Origin: Halovenus amylolytica
Lineage (GTDB): Archaea; Halobacteriota; Halobacteria; Halobacteriales; Haloarculaceae
DNA length: 64,000 bases
Reading direction: 5' to 3'
Assembly: GCA_004015825.1 (NCBI GenBank)
Contig: SAYS01000001.1
Coordinates: 124,001-188,000, forward strand
The position numbers were made by a program, and so were the translations under genes. This document shows, in pieces, positions 36,136-43,647 of this stretch. Positions within the stretch are counted from its first letter, which is position 1. Each line of letters begins with the position of its first letter. The notes under the pieces are model-generated. The model worked only from the letters and a program-made list of their open reading frames with translations. It did no database searches and was not told where the DNA came from.

Positions 36136-39129
36136 TCAGTCGTCGTCACCGGTGGCGACCTGATCGGCCTCACCCTTCTCTGCGGGCAACTCGCGGTCCG
36201 CACGCGGCCCCTCCAAATCGACGTCGGGCAACAGATCACGCAGGTACTGTCCAGTGTAGGACTCCTCGGTTCGCGCGACAGCCTCTGGCGTTCCGGTTGC
36301 GACGACCTGTCCACCCTTCTCGCCACCCTCCGGCCCGAGATCGACGATATTGTCGGCGTTTTTCACCAGATCCAGCTCGTGTTCGATGACGACGACCGTG
36401 TTGCCCTCGTCGGTCAGTCGATGCAGCACGTCGATGAGTTTTCGCTCGTCTTCGGGATGTAGTCCCGTCGTCGGCTCGTCGAGCAGATACAGCGTCTCGC
36501 CGGTATCCTTCTTGCCCAGCTCCTCTGCGAGTTTCACACGCTGGGCCTCACCACCCGAGAGCGTCGTCGATGGCTGGCCGAGTTGCATGTAGCCCAGTCC
36601 GACGTCCTTGAGCAGTTTCAGCCGGCGGCGAAGCTGACTGTGGCTCTCGAAGAAGTCGTGGGCCTCGTCGACGCTCATGTTCAACACGTCCGCGATCGTC
36701 TTGCCTTTGAAGGTGACATCGAGCGTCTCGTCGTTGTATCGGGCACCATCACACTCCTCGCAGGGGACAGTCACGTCCGAGAGGAAGTTCATGTCGATCT
36801 TGACCGTACCCTGGCCGCCACAGGCCTCACACCGACCGCCCTTGACGTTGAACGAGAACCGTCCTTTCTCGTAGCCGCGCTGGTTTGCCGTATCAGTCTG
36901 GGCGAACAGCTCACGGACGTAGTCGAAGACGTTGGTGTAGGTCGCGGGGTTCGACCGCGGCGTCCGGCCGATCGGTGACTGGTCGATCAGCCTGACTGTC
37001 TCGATGTTGTCGAGCCCCTCGATTGCGTCGTGCGCGCCCGGATCGACGCTCGTGTTGTCGTTCATCTCCCGGGCGAGTCCCTTGTAGAGGACGTCGTGCA
37101 TCAGCGTCGACTTGCCCGACCCCGAGACGCCAGTGATCGCGGTGAAGTTGCCGACTGGAAGCGACACGTCGAGATCTTTGAGGTTGTGCTGGCGTGCGCC
37201 ACGGATCGTAATCTCGCCGTCGGCCTCCCGGCGTTCGTCTGGCACTGGAATCACGCGCTCGCCGGCGAGATACTCGCCCGTGACACTCGCCTCGCAGTTC
37301 GTCAGCGCCTCGAAGGAGCCGTTGACGACGACCTCGCCGCCGCGTTTGCCCGGTCCCGGCCCCATGTCGATGATGTTGTCCGCGCGACGCATCGTCTCGG
37401 TGTCGTGTTCGACGACGATGAGCGTGTTCCCGAGGTCGCGCAGTTCTTCGAGGGTATTCAGGAGGCGGTCGTTGTCGCGCTGGTGGAGTCCGATCGAGGG
37501 CTCGTCGAGGACGTACAGCACACCGACGAGGCCGCTCCCGATCTGTGTCGCCAGCCGGATCCGCTGGCTCTCACCACCCGACAGTGTCGAGGCTTCCCGG
37601 TCGAGCGTGAGATATTCGAGTCCGACCTCGCACATGAACCCGAGGCGGGCGCGGATCTCCTTGAGGATCTCCTCGGCGATCTTCCGCTCGCGGTCGTCGA
37701 GTTTGGCCTCCAGCCCCTCGAAGTGTTCGAGGGCGTCGCCGATGGACATCTCGTTGACCTCGGTGATCGAAGTACCGTCCACGAGCACCGCCCGCGATTC
37801 GGATTTGAGTCGGGTTCCCTCACACGCCGGGCAGGTGGTTACGGCCATGTACTCCTCGATATGCTCGCGTGCGCGGTCGCTGTCGGTCTCGACGTGTCGA
37901 CGCTCCAGATTTGGAATGACGCCCTCGAACCGTTCGGTCTTCTCACGGGTGCCGTTTTTCGTCGTCCACTCGAAGTGAACGACGTTGTCGGTCCCGTAGA
38001 GGAACTGCCGTTGAATCGACTCGTCGAGGTCCTCGAACGGTGTCTCCAGTGAGACACCGAAGTGGTCGGCGACGTTGTCGAGTTGCCGCGAGTAGTAGGT
38101 CCGGTTGTAGCTCCAGGGTTCGAAGACGTGTTTCAGTGGCTTCGAGGGGTCCTCGATGACGAGATCCTCGCTGACCTCCTTCGTCGAGCCCAGTCCTTCA
38201 CACTCCGGGCAGGCCCCGTGTGGGCTGTTGAACGAGAACGATCGCGTTTCGATCTCGCTGATGTCGATGTGACAGTGGCTGCAGGCCAACTGCTCGGAGA
38301 ATTCGACGACGAGTCTGTCCTCTGTGTCGCCGTCCTCGTCGTCTGCGTCGGCGAGATCGCCGGTCGAGCGCGCGCTCGCGCCGCCGACTTCGAGGTTCTC
38401 CGGTGGGTCGGGGAAGATCACTTTCAGCACGCCGTCGGCCTCTTCGAGTGCCGTCTCGACGGAGTCGGTGATCCGGGAGCGTTCGTCCTCGCTGATCTTC
38501 ACCCGGTCGACCACCACGTCGATGGTGTGGTCGTAGTTCTTGTCGAGATCCGGTCTGTCGACAGTCAGATCGAATCGTTCGCCGTCGACCTCGACGCGGG
38601 TGTACCCCTCACCCACGAGTTCGTCGAACAGCTCCTCGAAGGCGCCTTTCTGGTCGCGGACGACCGGGGCACAGATCTTCGCTCGTGTGCCCTCGGGTGC
38701 GTCCATCAGCCGGCGGACCATCGCCTGGGCGCTCTGGTCGTCGACCTCGCGGCCACACTCAGGACAGTGTGGGGTGCCGACGCGGGCGTACAGCAGTCGG
38801 AGGTAGTCGTGGAGTTCTGTCACCGTCCCGACGGTCGAGCGGGGGTTGTTGGCGGCGTTTTTCTGGTCGATCGAGATCGCCGGCGACAAGCCTTCGACGT
38901 TCTCGACCTGCGGTTTGTCCATCTGGCCGAGGAAGTTCCGGGCGTAGGCAGAGAGTGACTCGATGTAGCGTCGCTGTCCCTCGGCGTAGATCGTCTCGAA
39001 GGCCAGCGACGATTTCCCCGAGCCAGACAACCCCGTGACGACCGTCAGTTCCTCGCGTGGCACCGTCACGTCGACATCTTTGAGGTTGTGTTCCTCCGCC
39101 CCACGGACCTCGATATATTCGCGACTCAT
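36136..39129 (-). CDS. uvrA: Excinuclease ABC subunit A
   Basis: DNA damage-recognition ATPase of nucleotide excision repair, acting with UvrB and UvrC. At 997 residues the length is standard. Two ABC-type ATPase modules are visible: Walker A GLSGSGKSS (near residue 33) and GVSGSGKST (C-terminal half), each followed by an LSGGE signature, with LYVLDEPSIGLHQRD and LYLLDEPTTGLHPEDE as Walker B regions. Zinc-finger cysteines occur as CSHCHID...GACPECEG and CEACGGQG...VPCEECDG. A long acidic insertion typical of haloarchaea lies near residues 255-275. Monocistronic; bacterial-type NER genes in haloarchaea are known to have been acquired from bacteria. Confidence 0.98.
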   Translation of the reverse strand: MSREYIEVRGAEEHNLKDVDVTVPREELTVVTGLSGSGKSSLAFETIYAEGQRRYIESLSAYARNFLGQMDKPQVENVEGLSPAISIDQKNAANNPRSTVGTVTELHDYLRLLYARVGTPHCPECGREVDDQSAQAMVRRLMDAPEGTRAKICAPVVRDQKGAFEELFDELVGEGYTRVEVDGERFDLTVDRPDLDKNYDHTIDVVVDRVKISEDERSRITDSVETALEEADGVLKVIFPDPPENLEVGGASARSTGDLADADDEDGDTEDRLVVEFSEQLACSHCHIDISEIETRSFSFNSPHGACPECEGLGSTKEVSEDLVIEDPSKPLKHVFEPWSYNRTYYSRQLDNVADHFGVSLETPFEDLDESIQRQFLYGTDNVVHFEWTTKNGTREKTERFEGVIPNLERRHVETDSDRAREHIEEYMAVTTCPACEGTRLKSESRAVLVDGTSITEVNEMSIGDALEHFEGLEAKLDDRERKIAEEILKEIRARLGFMCEVGLEYLTLDREASTLSGGESQRIRLATQIGSGLVGVLYVLDEPSIGLHQRDNDRLLNTLEELRDLGNTLIVVEHDTETMRRADNIIDMGPGPGKRGGEVVVNGSFEALTNCEASVTGEYLAGERVIPVPDERREADGEITIRGARQHNLKDLDVSLPVGNFTAITGVSGSGKSTLMHDVLYKGLAREMNDNTSVDPGAHDAIEGLDNIETVRLIDQSPIGRTPRSNPATYTNVFDYVRELFAQTDTANQRGYEKGRFSFNVKGGRCEACGGQGTVKIDMNFLSDVTVPCEECDGARYNDETLDVTFKGKTIADVLNMSVDEAHDFFESHSQLRRRLKLLKDVGLGYMQLGQPSTTLSGGEAQRVKLAEELGKKDTGETLYLLDEPTTGLHPEDERKLIDVLHRLTDEGNTVVVIEHELDLVKNADNIVDLGPEGGEKGGQVVATGTPEAVARTEESYTGQYLRDLLPDVDLEGPRADRELPAEKGEADQVATGDDD

Positions 39130-39205
39130 TCGTTACGTTAGGCATGGCTTGCGGCAGTGAAACCCTGTCGGTTTCTCGTGGACTCGACTGCGCCGGTGAC
39201 GGCGC

Positions 39206-40555
39206 TCAGTCGGCCAGTTTGCTGCCGAGCACTTTCGCTGCCGTGAGAATCGGATCCCACACTGGGCTATACGGTGGCGCGTACGCGAGATCTGCGCCCT
39301 GTAACTCCTCGACGGTCAGCGCTGCAGTCAGTGCGGTCGCCACCGTATCGATCCGTTTTGCACCCTCTCTCCCGACCAGACTGGCACCGAGGACGCGACC
39401 GCTCGGCTCGTCGGCGACCAGCGTCACCGTCAACTCGCTGGCTCCGGGGTAGTAGTGGGCCCGCGAGGCGGTGTCGATCGTCACCGAGACCGGCTCGAAG
39501 CCGGCGTCGCGAGCACGTTCTTCGTCGAGGACTCCGGTCCGGGCTGCGCCGAGATCGAATGCCTTGACGATGGCGGTGCCTGCGATCTCCCCGACCGGCT
39601 GTGGCGTCCCGGTGATCGTCTGTCCGATCGCACGGCCGGCGCGGTTGGCTGTGAGTGCGAGCGGGACGTGATCCGGTTCGCCGGTTACCACGTTCGTCGA
39701 TTCTGCGCAGTCACCAGCAGCGTAGATGTTCTCGTCGTTCGTTCGACCGTACTCGTCGACAGCGATCGCACCGGTTTCGCCGAGTTCGATCCCGGCCTCC
39801 GCCGCGAGGCTGGTGTTCGGTTCGACGCCGACGCCGACGACGACCAGCTCTGCAGGGCGACGGCCATCCTCGGTTTCGACGGCGTCGACCGCTCGCTCGC
39901 CGCTGAATCCGTCGACTGCCGTCTCCAGATGGAGATCGACGCCCTGCTCGCTGAGGTGATCGCCGACGCGTTCGCCGACTGCCTCGCCGAAGGGTGCGAG
40001 CACCTGCGGGAGCATCTCGTACAGCGCGACGTCGAGCCCGCGCTCGTCGAGGGCCTCGGCCATCTCGATACCGACGTAGCCACCGCCGACGATGGCAGCC
40101 GACTCCGGTTCGTGTTCGTCGATATATCGGTCGATCTCGCCGGCTTCGTCCATGTCGTGCAGCGTGAACACACCGTCGAGATCCATCCCAGCAAACGGTG
40201 GTTCGACGGCACTCGCTCCCGTCGCGATCAACAGCGTTCCGTAGGACTGCTCGAACGTCTCGTTGTCGGTCCTGACGGTCACCGTCTCACTGTCCGGATC
40301 GATGCCGACGACCTCGTGACCGGTTCGGAGATCGACCCCCCGCTCCGCTCTGAACTCCTCGGGAGTGACCTGCACGAGATCGTCCAGGTGTTCGATGTCG
40401 CCTTTGATGTAGTACGGCATGCCACAGGCTGCGTAGGAGACCCACTCCCCCTGCTCGAAGACGATCACCTCTGTATCGGGCGCTTCCCGTTTTACTTTGC
40501 TCGCTGCGCTCATGCCGGCGGCATCACCGCCGATGACGACTACTGGCTCGGTCAT
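39206..40555 (-). CDS. CoA-disulfide reductase/NADH oxidase-like flavoprotein
   Basis: A 449-residue pyridine nucleotide-disulfide oxidoreductase of the CoADR/Nox/NADPH-sulfur oxidoreductase group. FAD is bound by GGDAAGMSAAS (residues 9-19); a single redox-active cysteine (Cys44 in SYAACGMPYY) replaces the usual CxxxxC pair. NAD(P)H is bound by AAIVGGGYVGIEMAE, the third FAD motif is NIYAAGDCAES, and the C-terminal dimerisation domain follows. Members reduce CoA disulfide, oxygen or polysulfide; which applies here is not certain. Its promoter contains operator candidate S1 (40584-40608), linking it to the sulfur/redox genes. Confidence 0.9.
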   Translation of the reverse strand: MTEPVVVIGGDAAGMSAASKVKREAPDTEVIVFEQGEWVSYAACGMPYYIKGDIEHLDDLVQVTPEEFRAERGVDLRTGHEVVGIDPDSETVTVRTDNETFEQSYGTLLIATGASAVEPPFAGMDLDGVFTLHDMDEAGEIDRYIDEHEPESAAIVGGGYVGIEMAEALDERGLDVALYEMLPQVLAPFGEAVGERVGDHLSEQGVDLHLETAVDGFSGERAVDAVETEDGRRPAELVVVGVGVEPNTSLAAEAGIELGETGAIAVDEYGRTNDENIYAAGDCAESTNVVTGEPDHVPLALTANRAGRAIGQTITGTPQPVGEIAGTAIVKAFDLGAARTGVLDEERARDAGFEPVSVTIDTASRAHYYPGASELTVTLVADEPSGRVLGASLVGREGAKRIDTVATALTAALTVEELQGADLAYAPPYSPVWDPILTAAKVLGSKLAD

Positions 40556-40858
40556 ACTCGAATATACGCGCCAGGCTCGCTAAAGTATTTTGCACAATAT
40601 ACAATACTAACGACGGCACATTTCGGGTCGAATGGGTGGTAGATCCGGCGGTGGGTCGGACCGATCTCCCCGCGTTCGAACGCTCCACTGTGTGCTCTGG
40701 AACCCTCTAACTGCTCGTTTTCCGGATTTTGGTGTTTTCTGGGGTCGTTTATCCTCGGCTGCCGGCGATCTACGAGTATCGTTTCCGCTCGCTCCAGTCG
40801 CTCCCAGCTGCTGAGATGATGACAAACGTTTATATATTTGTGCCCCATTGTATTGCAC
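40556..40858. other. Divergent regulatory region, CoADR-like gene and DUF2892 operon
   Basis: These 303 bases separate two divergent units and hold no credible gene. Near the left end is operator candidate S1 and near the right end S2 plus a TATA box (TTTATATATT, 40830-40839). The middle is ordinary GC-rich sequence with nothing recognisable. Confidence 0.6.
40584..40608 (-). promoter_or_regulatory. Operator candidate S1 (CoADR-like gene)
   Basis: On the minus strand the site contains two overlapping core copies, TATTGTATA and TATTGTGCA, between arms AGTATT and AATACT. It lies 29-53 bases upstream of the start codon at 40555, overlapping the likely TATA/BRE region. The core matches sites S2-S8. 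Confidence 0.6.
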
Positions 40859-40860
40859 AT
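40847..40860 (+). promoter_or_regulatory. Operator candidate S2 (DUF2892 operon)
   Basis: ATTGTATTGCACAT contains the core TATTGCACA and overlaps the start codon at 40859. A TATA box at about 40830-40839 puts the transcription start inside this site, a position suited to repression. Confidence 0.6.
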
Positions 40861-41074
40861 GGAAAACAATGTTGGCGCACCGGATCGCCTCGTGCGTATC
40901 GGTGCTGGACTCGTTTTGCTCGCCCTCGGTGTGGCGATTCTCGCCGGACTCGTCGAGACAGTATCGCTGGCTGGAATCGCCGCCGCGGTCGTCGGGCTCG
41001 TCCTGATCGCTACGGGGACGATGCGGATGTGTCCGATCTACCAGGTCCTCGGTGTCGACACCTGTAGCCGATGA
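40859..41074 (+). CDS. DUF2892 membrane protein
   Basis: A 71-residue protein with two transmembrane helices (about residues 13-30 and 36-55), starting MENNVGAPDRLVRIGAGLVL. It matches DUF2892, the membrane-spanning part of rhodanese YgaP, usually found next to sulfurtransferase, thioredoxin or persulfide genes. Two cysteines flank the end (MRMCPIYQ and GVDTCSR). The start at the ATG overlapping the operator is preferred because upstream residues do not fit. It overlaps the thioredoxin-like gene by four bases. Confidence 0.85.
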   Translation: MENNVGAPDRLVRIGAGLVLLALGVAILAGLVETVSLAGIAAAVVGLVLIATGTMRMCPIYQVLGVDTCSR

Positions 41075-41412
41075 GTTCCGAGCACACGCAGACGAACCGG
41101 CCAGTCAGCCTGACTGACGAGGACGACCTCGACGAACTGATCGGTAGCTCCGGGACCGTCCTCGTGGAGTTTTACACCAACGGCTGTGGGATCTGTCAAA
41201 GCATGGAGCCCGTACTGGGCGTACTCGCCCAGTCGACAGATGCGACCGTCGCGACGGTCAACCCGCGCGACGATCCGGTCTTGCTCGATCGGTTCCAGGT
41301 CCAGAGTGTGCCGCTTCTCGTTCTCTTCGTCGACGGCGAGCCAGTCGCCCGGCGTGCCGAGGGTTTCGTCGGTGCCGACGAACTTCGTGACTGGATCGAC
41401 GAGTATAGATAA
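41071..41412 (+). CDS. Thioredoxin-like protein with CGIC active site
   Basis: A 113-residue thioredoxin-fold protein; the active site reads YTNGCGICQSMEP instead of WCGPC, and the cis-proline is present in SVPLLVLF. The variant active site suggests an altered redox potential, perhaps a protein-disulfide or persulfide partner. It follows the DUF2892 gene with a four-base overlap and is succeeded after 78 bases by nosL. No signal peptide, so it probably works in the cytoplasm. Confidence 0.88.
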   Translation: MSSEHTQTNRPVSLTDEDDLDELIGSSGTVLVEFYTNGCGICQSMEPVLGVLAQSTDATVATVNPRDDPVLLDRFQVQSVPLLVLFVDGEPVARRAEGFVGADELRDWIDEYR

Positions 41413-41490
41413 CGCTATCCGATTCCGGCGGTACGGTCGTTCGACGGCCGTACCAGGCCGACTTTGCTCTCCGAACTGCTCTTCGTTACT

Positions 41491-42078
41491 ATGAGTTCTC
41501 GACTGACCGTCTCTGATGGACTGTCCCGTCGATCGTTCCTCTCGGCAGCTACAGCCAGCGCCGTCGTCCTCGCGGGCTGTCTCGGAGGGGACGGGGAGAC
41601 GAACGTCCCGGAGCCCGTCGATATCGAGGACGATCAGGCCTGTGACCAGTGTGATATGCGTATCACGATGCATCCAGGACCGGTCGGCCAGGCGTACTAC
41701 CTCGACGACACGCCCGACGATCTCCCCGACGACCGGGAGGACGGCCACGCAAGATTCTGTAGCTCCTGGTGTACGTACGTCTACACGCTCGAACGCGACC
41801 CGTCCCCGGCTGGCATCTACACGACTGACTACTCCACCGTCGAGTACGCGGTCCAGACCGACGCCGGGACGACCGTCATCGACGCACATTTCGGGGCAGA
41901 CGCCTTCGGCGCTGTCGAGGGACTGACCTACGTCGTCGACAGCGACGTCGAGGGCGCGATGGGCGGGTCGCTGATCGGCTTCTCGGCGTCGGCGGACGCC
42001 GAGGACTTCAGGGCGGAGTACGGCGGTAACATCGTCGAGCACGGCGACGTGACACTCGAACTCGTCCGCGGGCTGTAG
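41491..42078 (+). CDS. nosL: NosL-family copper-binding lipoprotein
   Basis: A 195-residue Tat-exported lipoprotein: twin arginines in LSRRSFLSAA (13-14) and lipobox LAGC (Cys30). It carries the NosL Cu(I)-binding motif C-x2-C-x-M (Cys51, Cys54, Met56, from CDQCDM) and the downstream CSSWC pair. In denitrifiers NosL passes copper to the NosDFY complex for nitrous-oxide reductase. Here nosD/nosF/nosY lie 1.6 kb downstream, but no nosZ is visible, so the copper client is unknown. Starts at an ATG 78 bases after the thioredoxin-like gene. Confidence 0.9.
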   Translation: MSSRLTVSDGLSRRSFLSAATASAVVLAGCLGGDGETNVPEPVDIEDDQACDQCDMRITMHPGPVGQAYYLDDTPDDLPDDREDGHARFCSSWCTYVYTLERDPSPAGIYTTDYSTVEYAVQTDAGTTVIDAHFGADAFGAVEGLTYVVDSDVEGAMGGSLIGFSASADAEDFRAEYGGNIVEHGDVTLELVRGL

Positions 42079-42131
42079 CAGAACAAAATCAAAAGGTGTG
42101 TGTAGGAGGACGATTTGAGAGTAGGCATACG

Positions 42132-42557
42132 ATGTACGACGACATTCTCGTTCCGACTGGTGGCGACCAGTCGATCGAAACAGTACTCGAACATACGCTC
42201 GCGGTTGCCGAGGGGCGTGATGCGACAGCGCACGTTCTCTACGTTATCGACGACCAGGCGTTTCTCACACTCGACGAAGCGATGAAAGCCGACGTGCTCG
42301 AAGATCTGCGAGCAGAGGGACAAGAAGCGATCCAGGCAGCCACCGACCTGCTCGAGGCGGCCGGTGTCACCGTCGAGACACGGATCAGCCAGGGAAAACC
42401 CGCCGAAGAGATTCTCTCCTACGTCACGGAGCACGACATCGATCTCGTCACGATGGGGACCCGCGCCGACGAGTTCACGACGAACATGCTCGGCAGCACC
42501 GCACAGCGTGTCGTGACCGATTCGCCCGTCCCGGTGATGACGATTCACGTCTCCTAA
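42132..42557 (+). CDS. Universal stress protein (UspA family)
   Basis: A 141-residue single-domain Usp protein. It begins MYDDILVPTGGDQS and ends with the ATP-binding pattern GTRADEFTTNMLGSTAQRVV followed by PVPVMTIHV, as in ATP-binding Usp members (G-x2-G-x9-G-(S/T)). A Shine-Dalgarno-like AGGAGGA lies about 21 bases upstream. Located between nosL and a DUF7521-type gene on the same strand; it may be part of the same unit. Function in the pathway is unknown. Confidence 0.92.
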   Translation: MYDDILVPTGGDQSIETVLEHTLAVAEGRDATAHVLYVIDDQAFLTLDEAMKADVLEDLRAEGQEAIQAATDLLEAAGVTVETRISQGKPAEEILSYVTEHDIDLVTMGTRADEFTTNMLGSTAQRVVTDSPVPVMTIHVS

Positions 42558-42614
42558 CGTACCGAGAGGCGTACCATAGCTGTTCTTACTGGTGGCTCTC
42601 GTACACCCGGTAGA

Positions 42615-42977
42615 ATGAACTCATCGCTCGTCTGGACAGTCCTCCAGTCGGACAGTGCCTGGCCCGGCGTCGAGGGATCGCTCCCCTTGCTGTGTGTTAT
42701 CGCCCTCGCCGGCGTCGGGACCGGACTACTGTTTGCGATCAGCATACTCGCCTACCGACAGCGCGGTTCGACGCGGTATTTCCTCGTGATGGTCGCTGTG
42801 GGGGCGCTCTTCTGGCGGACGATCGTCGGCTTTGGGACTGTCTTCGGCGTCGTTCCGATGCCGGTCCACCATCTCACTGAACACAGCCTCGATTTCCTGA
42901 TCGCTGCCATCGTCCTGTATGCACTCCTCCGGAGTAAGCCGACACAGTTCGAGATGGATTTCGACGACCCGAGCTGA
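42615..42977 (+). CDS. Small membrane protein, DUF7521-type
   Basis: A 120-residue protein with three hydrophobic segments (about residues 22-45, 54-75 and 88-103). The second ends in WRTIVGFG and the family pattern HHLTEHSLDFLIA follows. The family (DUF7521 as I recall) is haloarchaeal and often sits beside a winged-helix regulator, as here. It is convergent with that regulator, with 36 bases between stops. Function unknown; the conserved histidines (HHLTEH) could bind metal or heme, which is speculation. Confidence 0.75.
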   Translation: MNSSLVWTVLQSDSAWPGVEGSLPLLCVIALAGVGTGLLFAISILAYRQRGSTRYFLVMVAVGALFWRTIVGFGTVFGVVPMPVHHLTEHSLDFLIAAIVLYALLRSKPTQFEMDFDDPS

Positions 42978-43013
42978 CGCTGGCGGCTGGCCAGCACGGG
43001 CCCCGACCACCGG

Positions 43014-43523
43014 TCACCCGTCGAGCAGATCGTCGGCGAACCGGGAGAACCGATCGACGACGCGATCCACCAGCCGGGGCTCGATCTCCCGGAGCAGGCG
43101 GTAGATCTCTTCGTCTTCCGTCAGCGTAATCACTAGTTCGTTCGCTCGCGTTCGTTTCTCGGCTATCTCGTACTCGACGAGTCGGGAGAGGTGCCACTCG
43201 ACTGTACTCCTGGCCAGATCGAGCCTGTCGGCGATCTCCGCCGGCGGAAGCGGAGCGGCTCTGAGCAACAACAGGACGATCTCCCGGCTCGTCTCCCGGC
43301 GTAGCAGGGCGATAACGCCCCGTTCCCACTCCGAGAACGTCGGCGGGAAGTAGTGTGTTCTGCCGTAGACGCCTTCTTTCGTGACTTTTTCTGCCCGGGT
43401 GAGTTTCCGGAGGTGGTACTGTGTCTGGCCCGTCGCGATGTCCAGTTTCCGACCGACGGCATTGAAGTGAATGCCCGGATTGTCGTAGATACAGTTACGG
43501 ACACGGGCGCGGGTTTCGGACAT
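43014..43523 (-). CDS. Double winged-helix transcriptional regulator
   Basis: A 169-residue DNA-binding protein with two tandem winged-helix domains. The first is about residues 5-70 (IHFNAVGRKLDIATGQTQYHL) and the second about 75-135 (LPPAEIADRLDLARSTVEWHL). This is a common haloarchaeal architecture (MarR/ArsR-like, no metal site visible). It is divergent from nosD with 124 bases between starts, so it probably controls the nosDFY genes and itself. An ACCTAGGT palindrome lies at 43537-43544 in that interval and is a candidate operator. Confidence 0.82.
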   Translation of the reverse strand: MSETRARVRNCIYDNPGIHFNAVGRKLDIATGQTQYHLRKLTRAEKVTKEGVYGRTHYFPPTFSEWERGVIALLRRETSREIVLLLLRAAPLPPAEIADRLDLARSTVEWHLSRLVEYEIAEKRTRANELVITLTEDEEIYRLLREIEPRLVDRVVDRFSRFADDLLDG

Positions 43524-43536
43524 CTGTGTTCAGCAA

Positions 43537-43544
43537 AACCTAGG
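43537..43544. promoter_or_regulatory. ACCTAGGT palindrome between regulator and nosD
   Basis: An 8-base perfect palindrome in the 124-base divergent region, followed by AT-rich TTACTTCTAATATAAAGG that can serve as the regulator's promoter. Its use as an operator is inferred from position only. Confidence 0.3.
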
Positions 43545-43647
43545 TTACTTCTAATATAAAGGACGCGCGTTTTTTCACTGGCCTGGAACACAGTCTTCGG
43601 CGTCTGTACCAGACTGGTTATGCGTTGGAGAGCGCCAACGTTTCGCT

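Noticed and set aside
38062-38958. 298-codon open frame antisense to uvrA
   Set aside because: Shadow of uvrA; several other long antisense frames (for example 28.0-28.9, 15.7-16.7 and 30.7-33.9 kb) were dismissed on the same grounds.
40607-40858. Open frames in the CoADR/DUF2892 divergent region
   Set aside because: They overlap the TATA box and operator candidates and have atypical, Arg/Ser-rich composition for this proteome.
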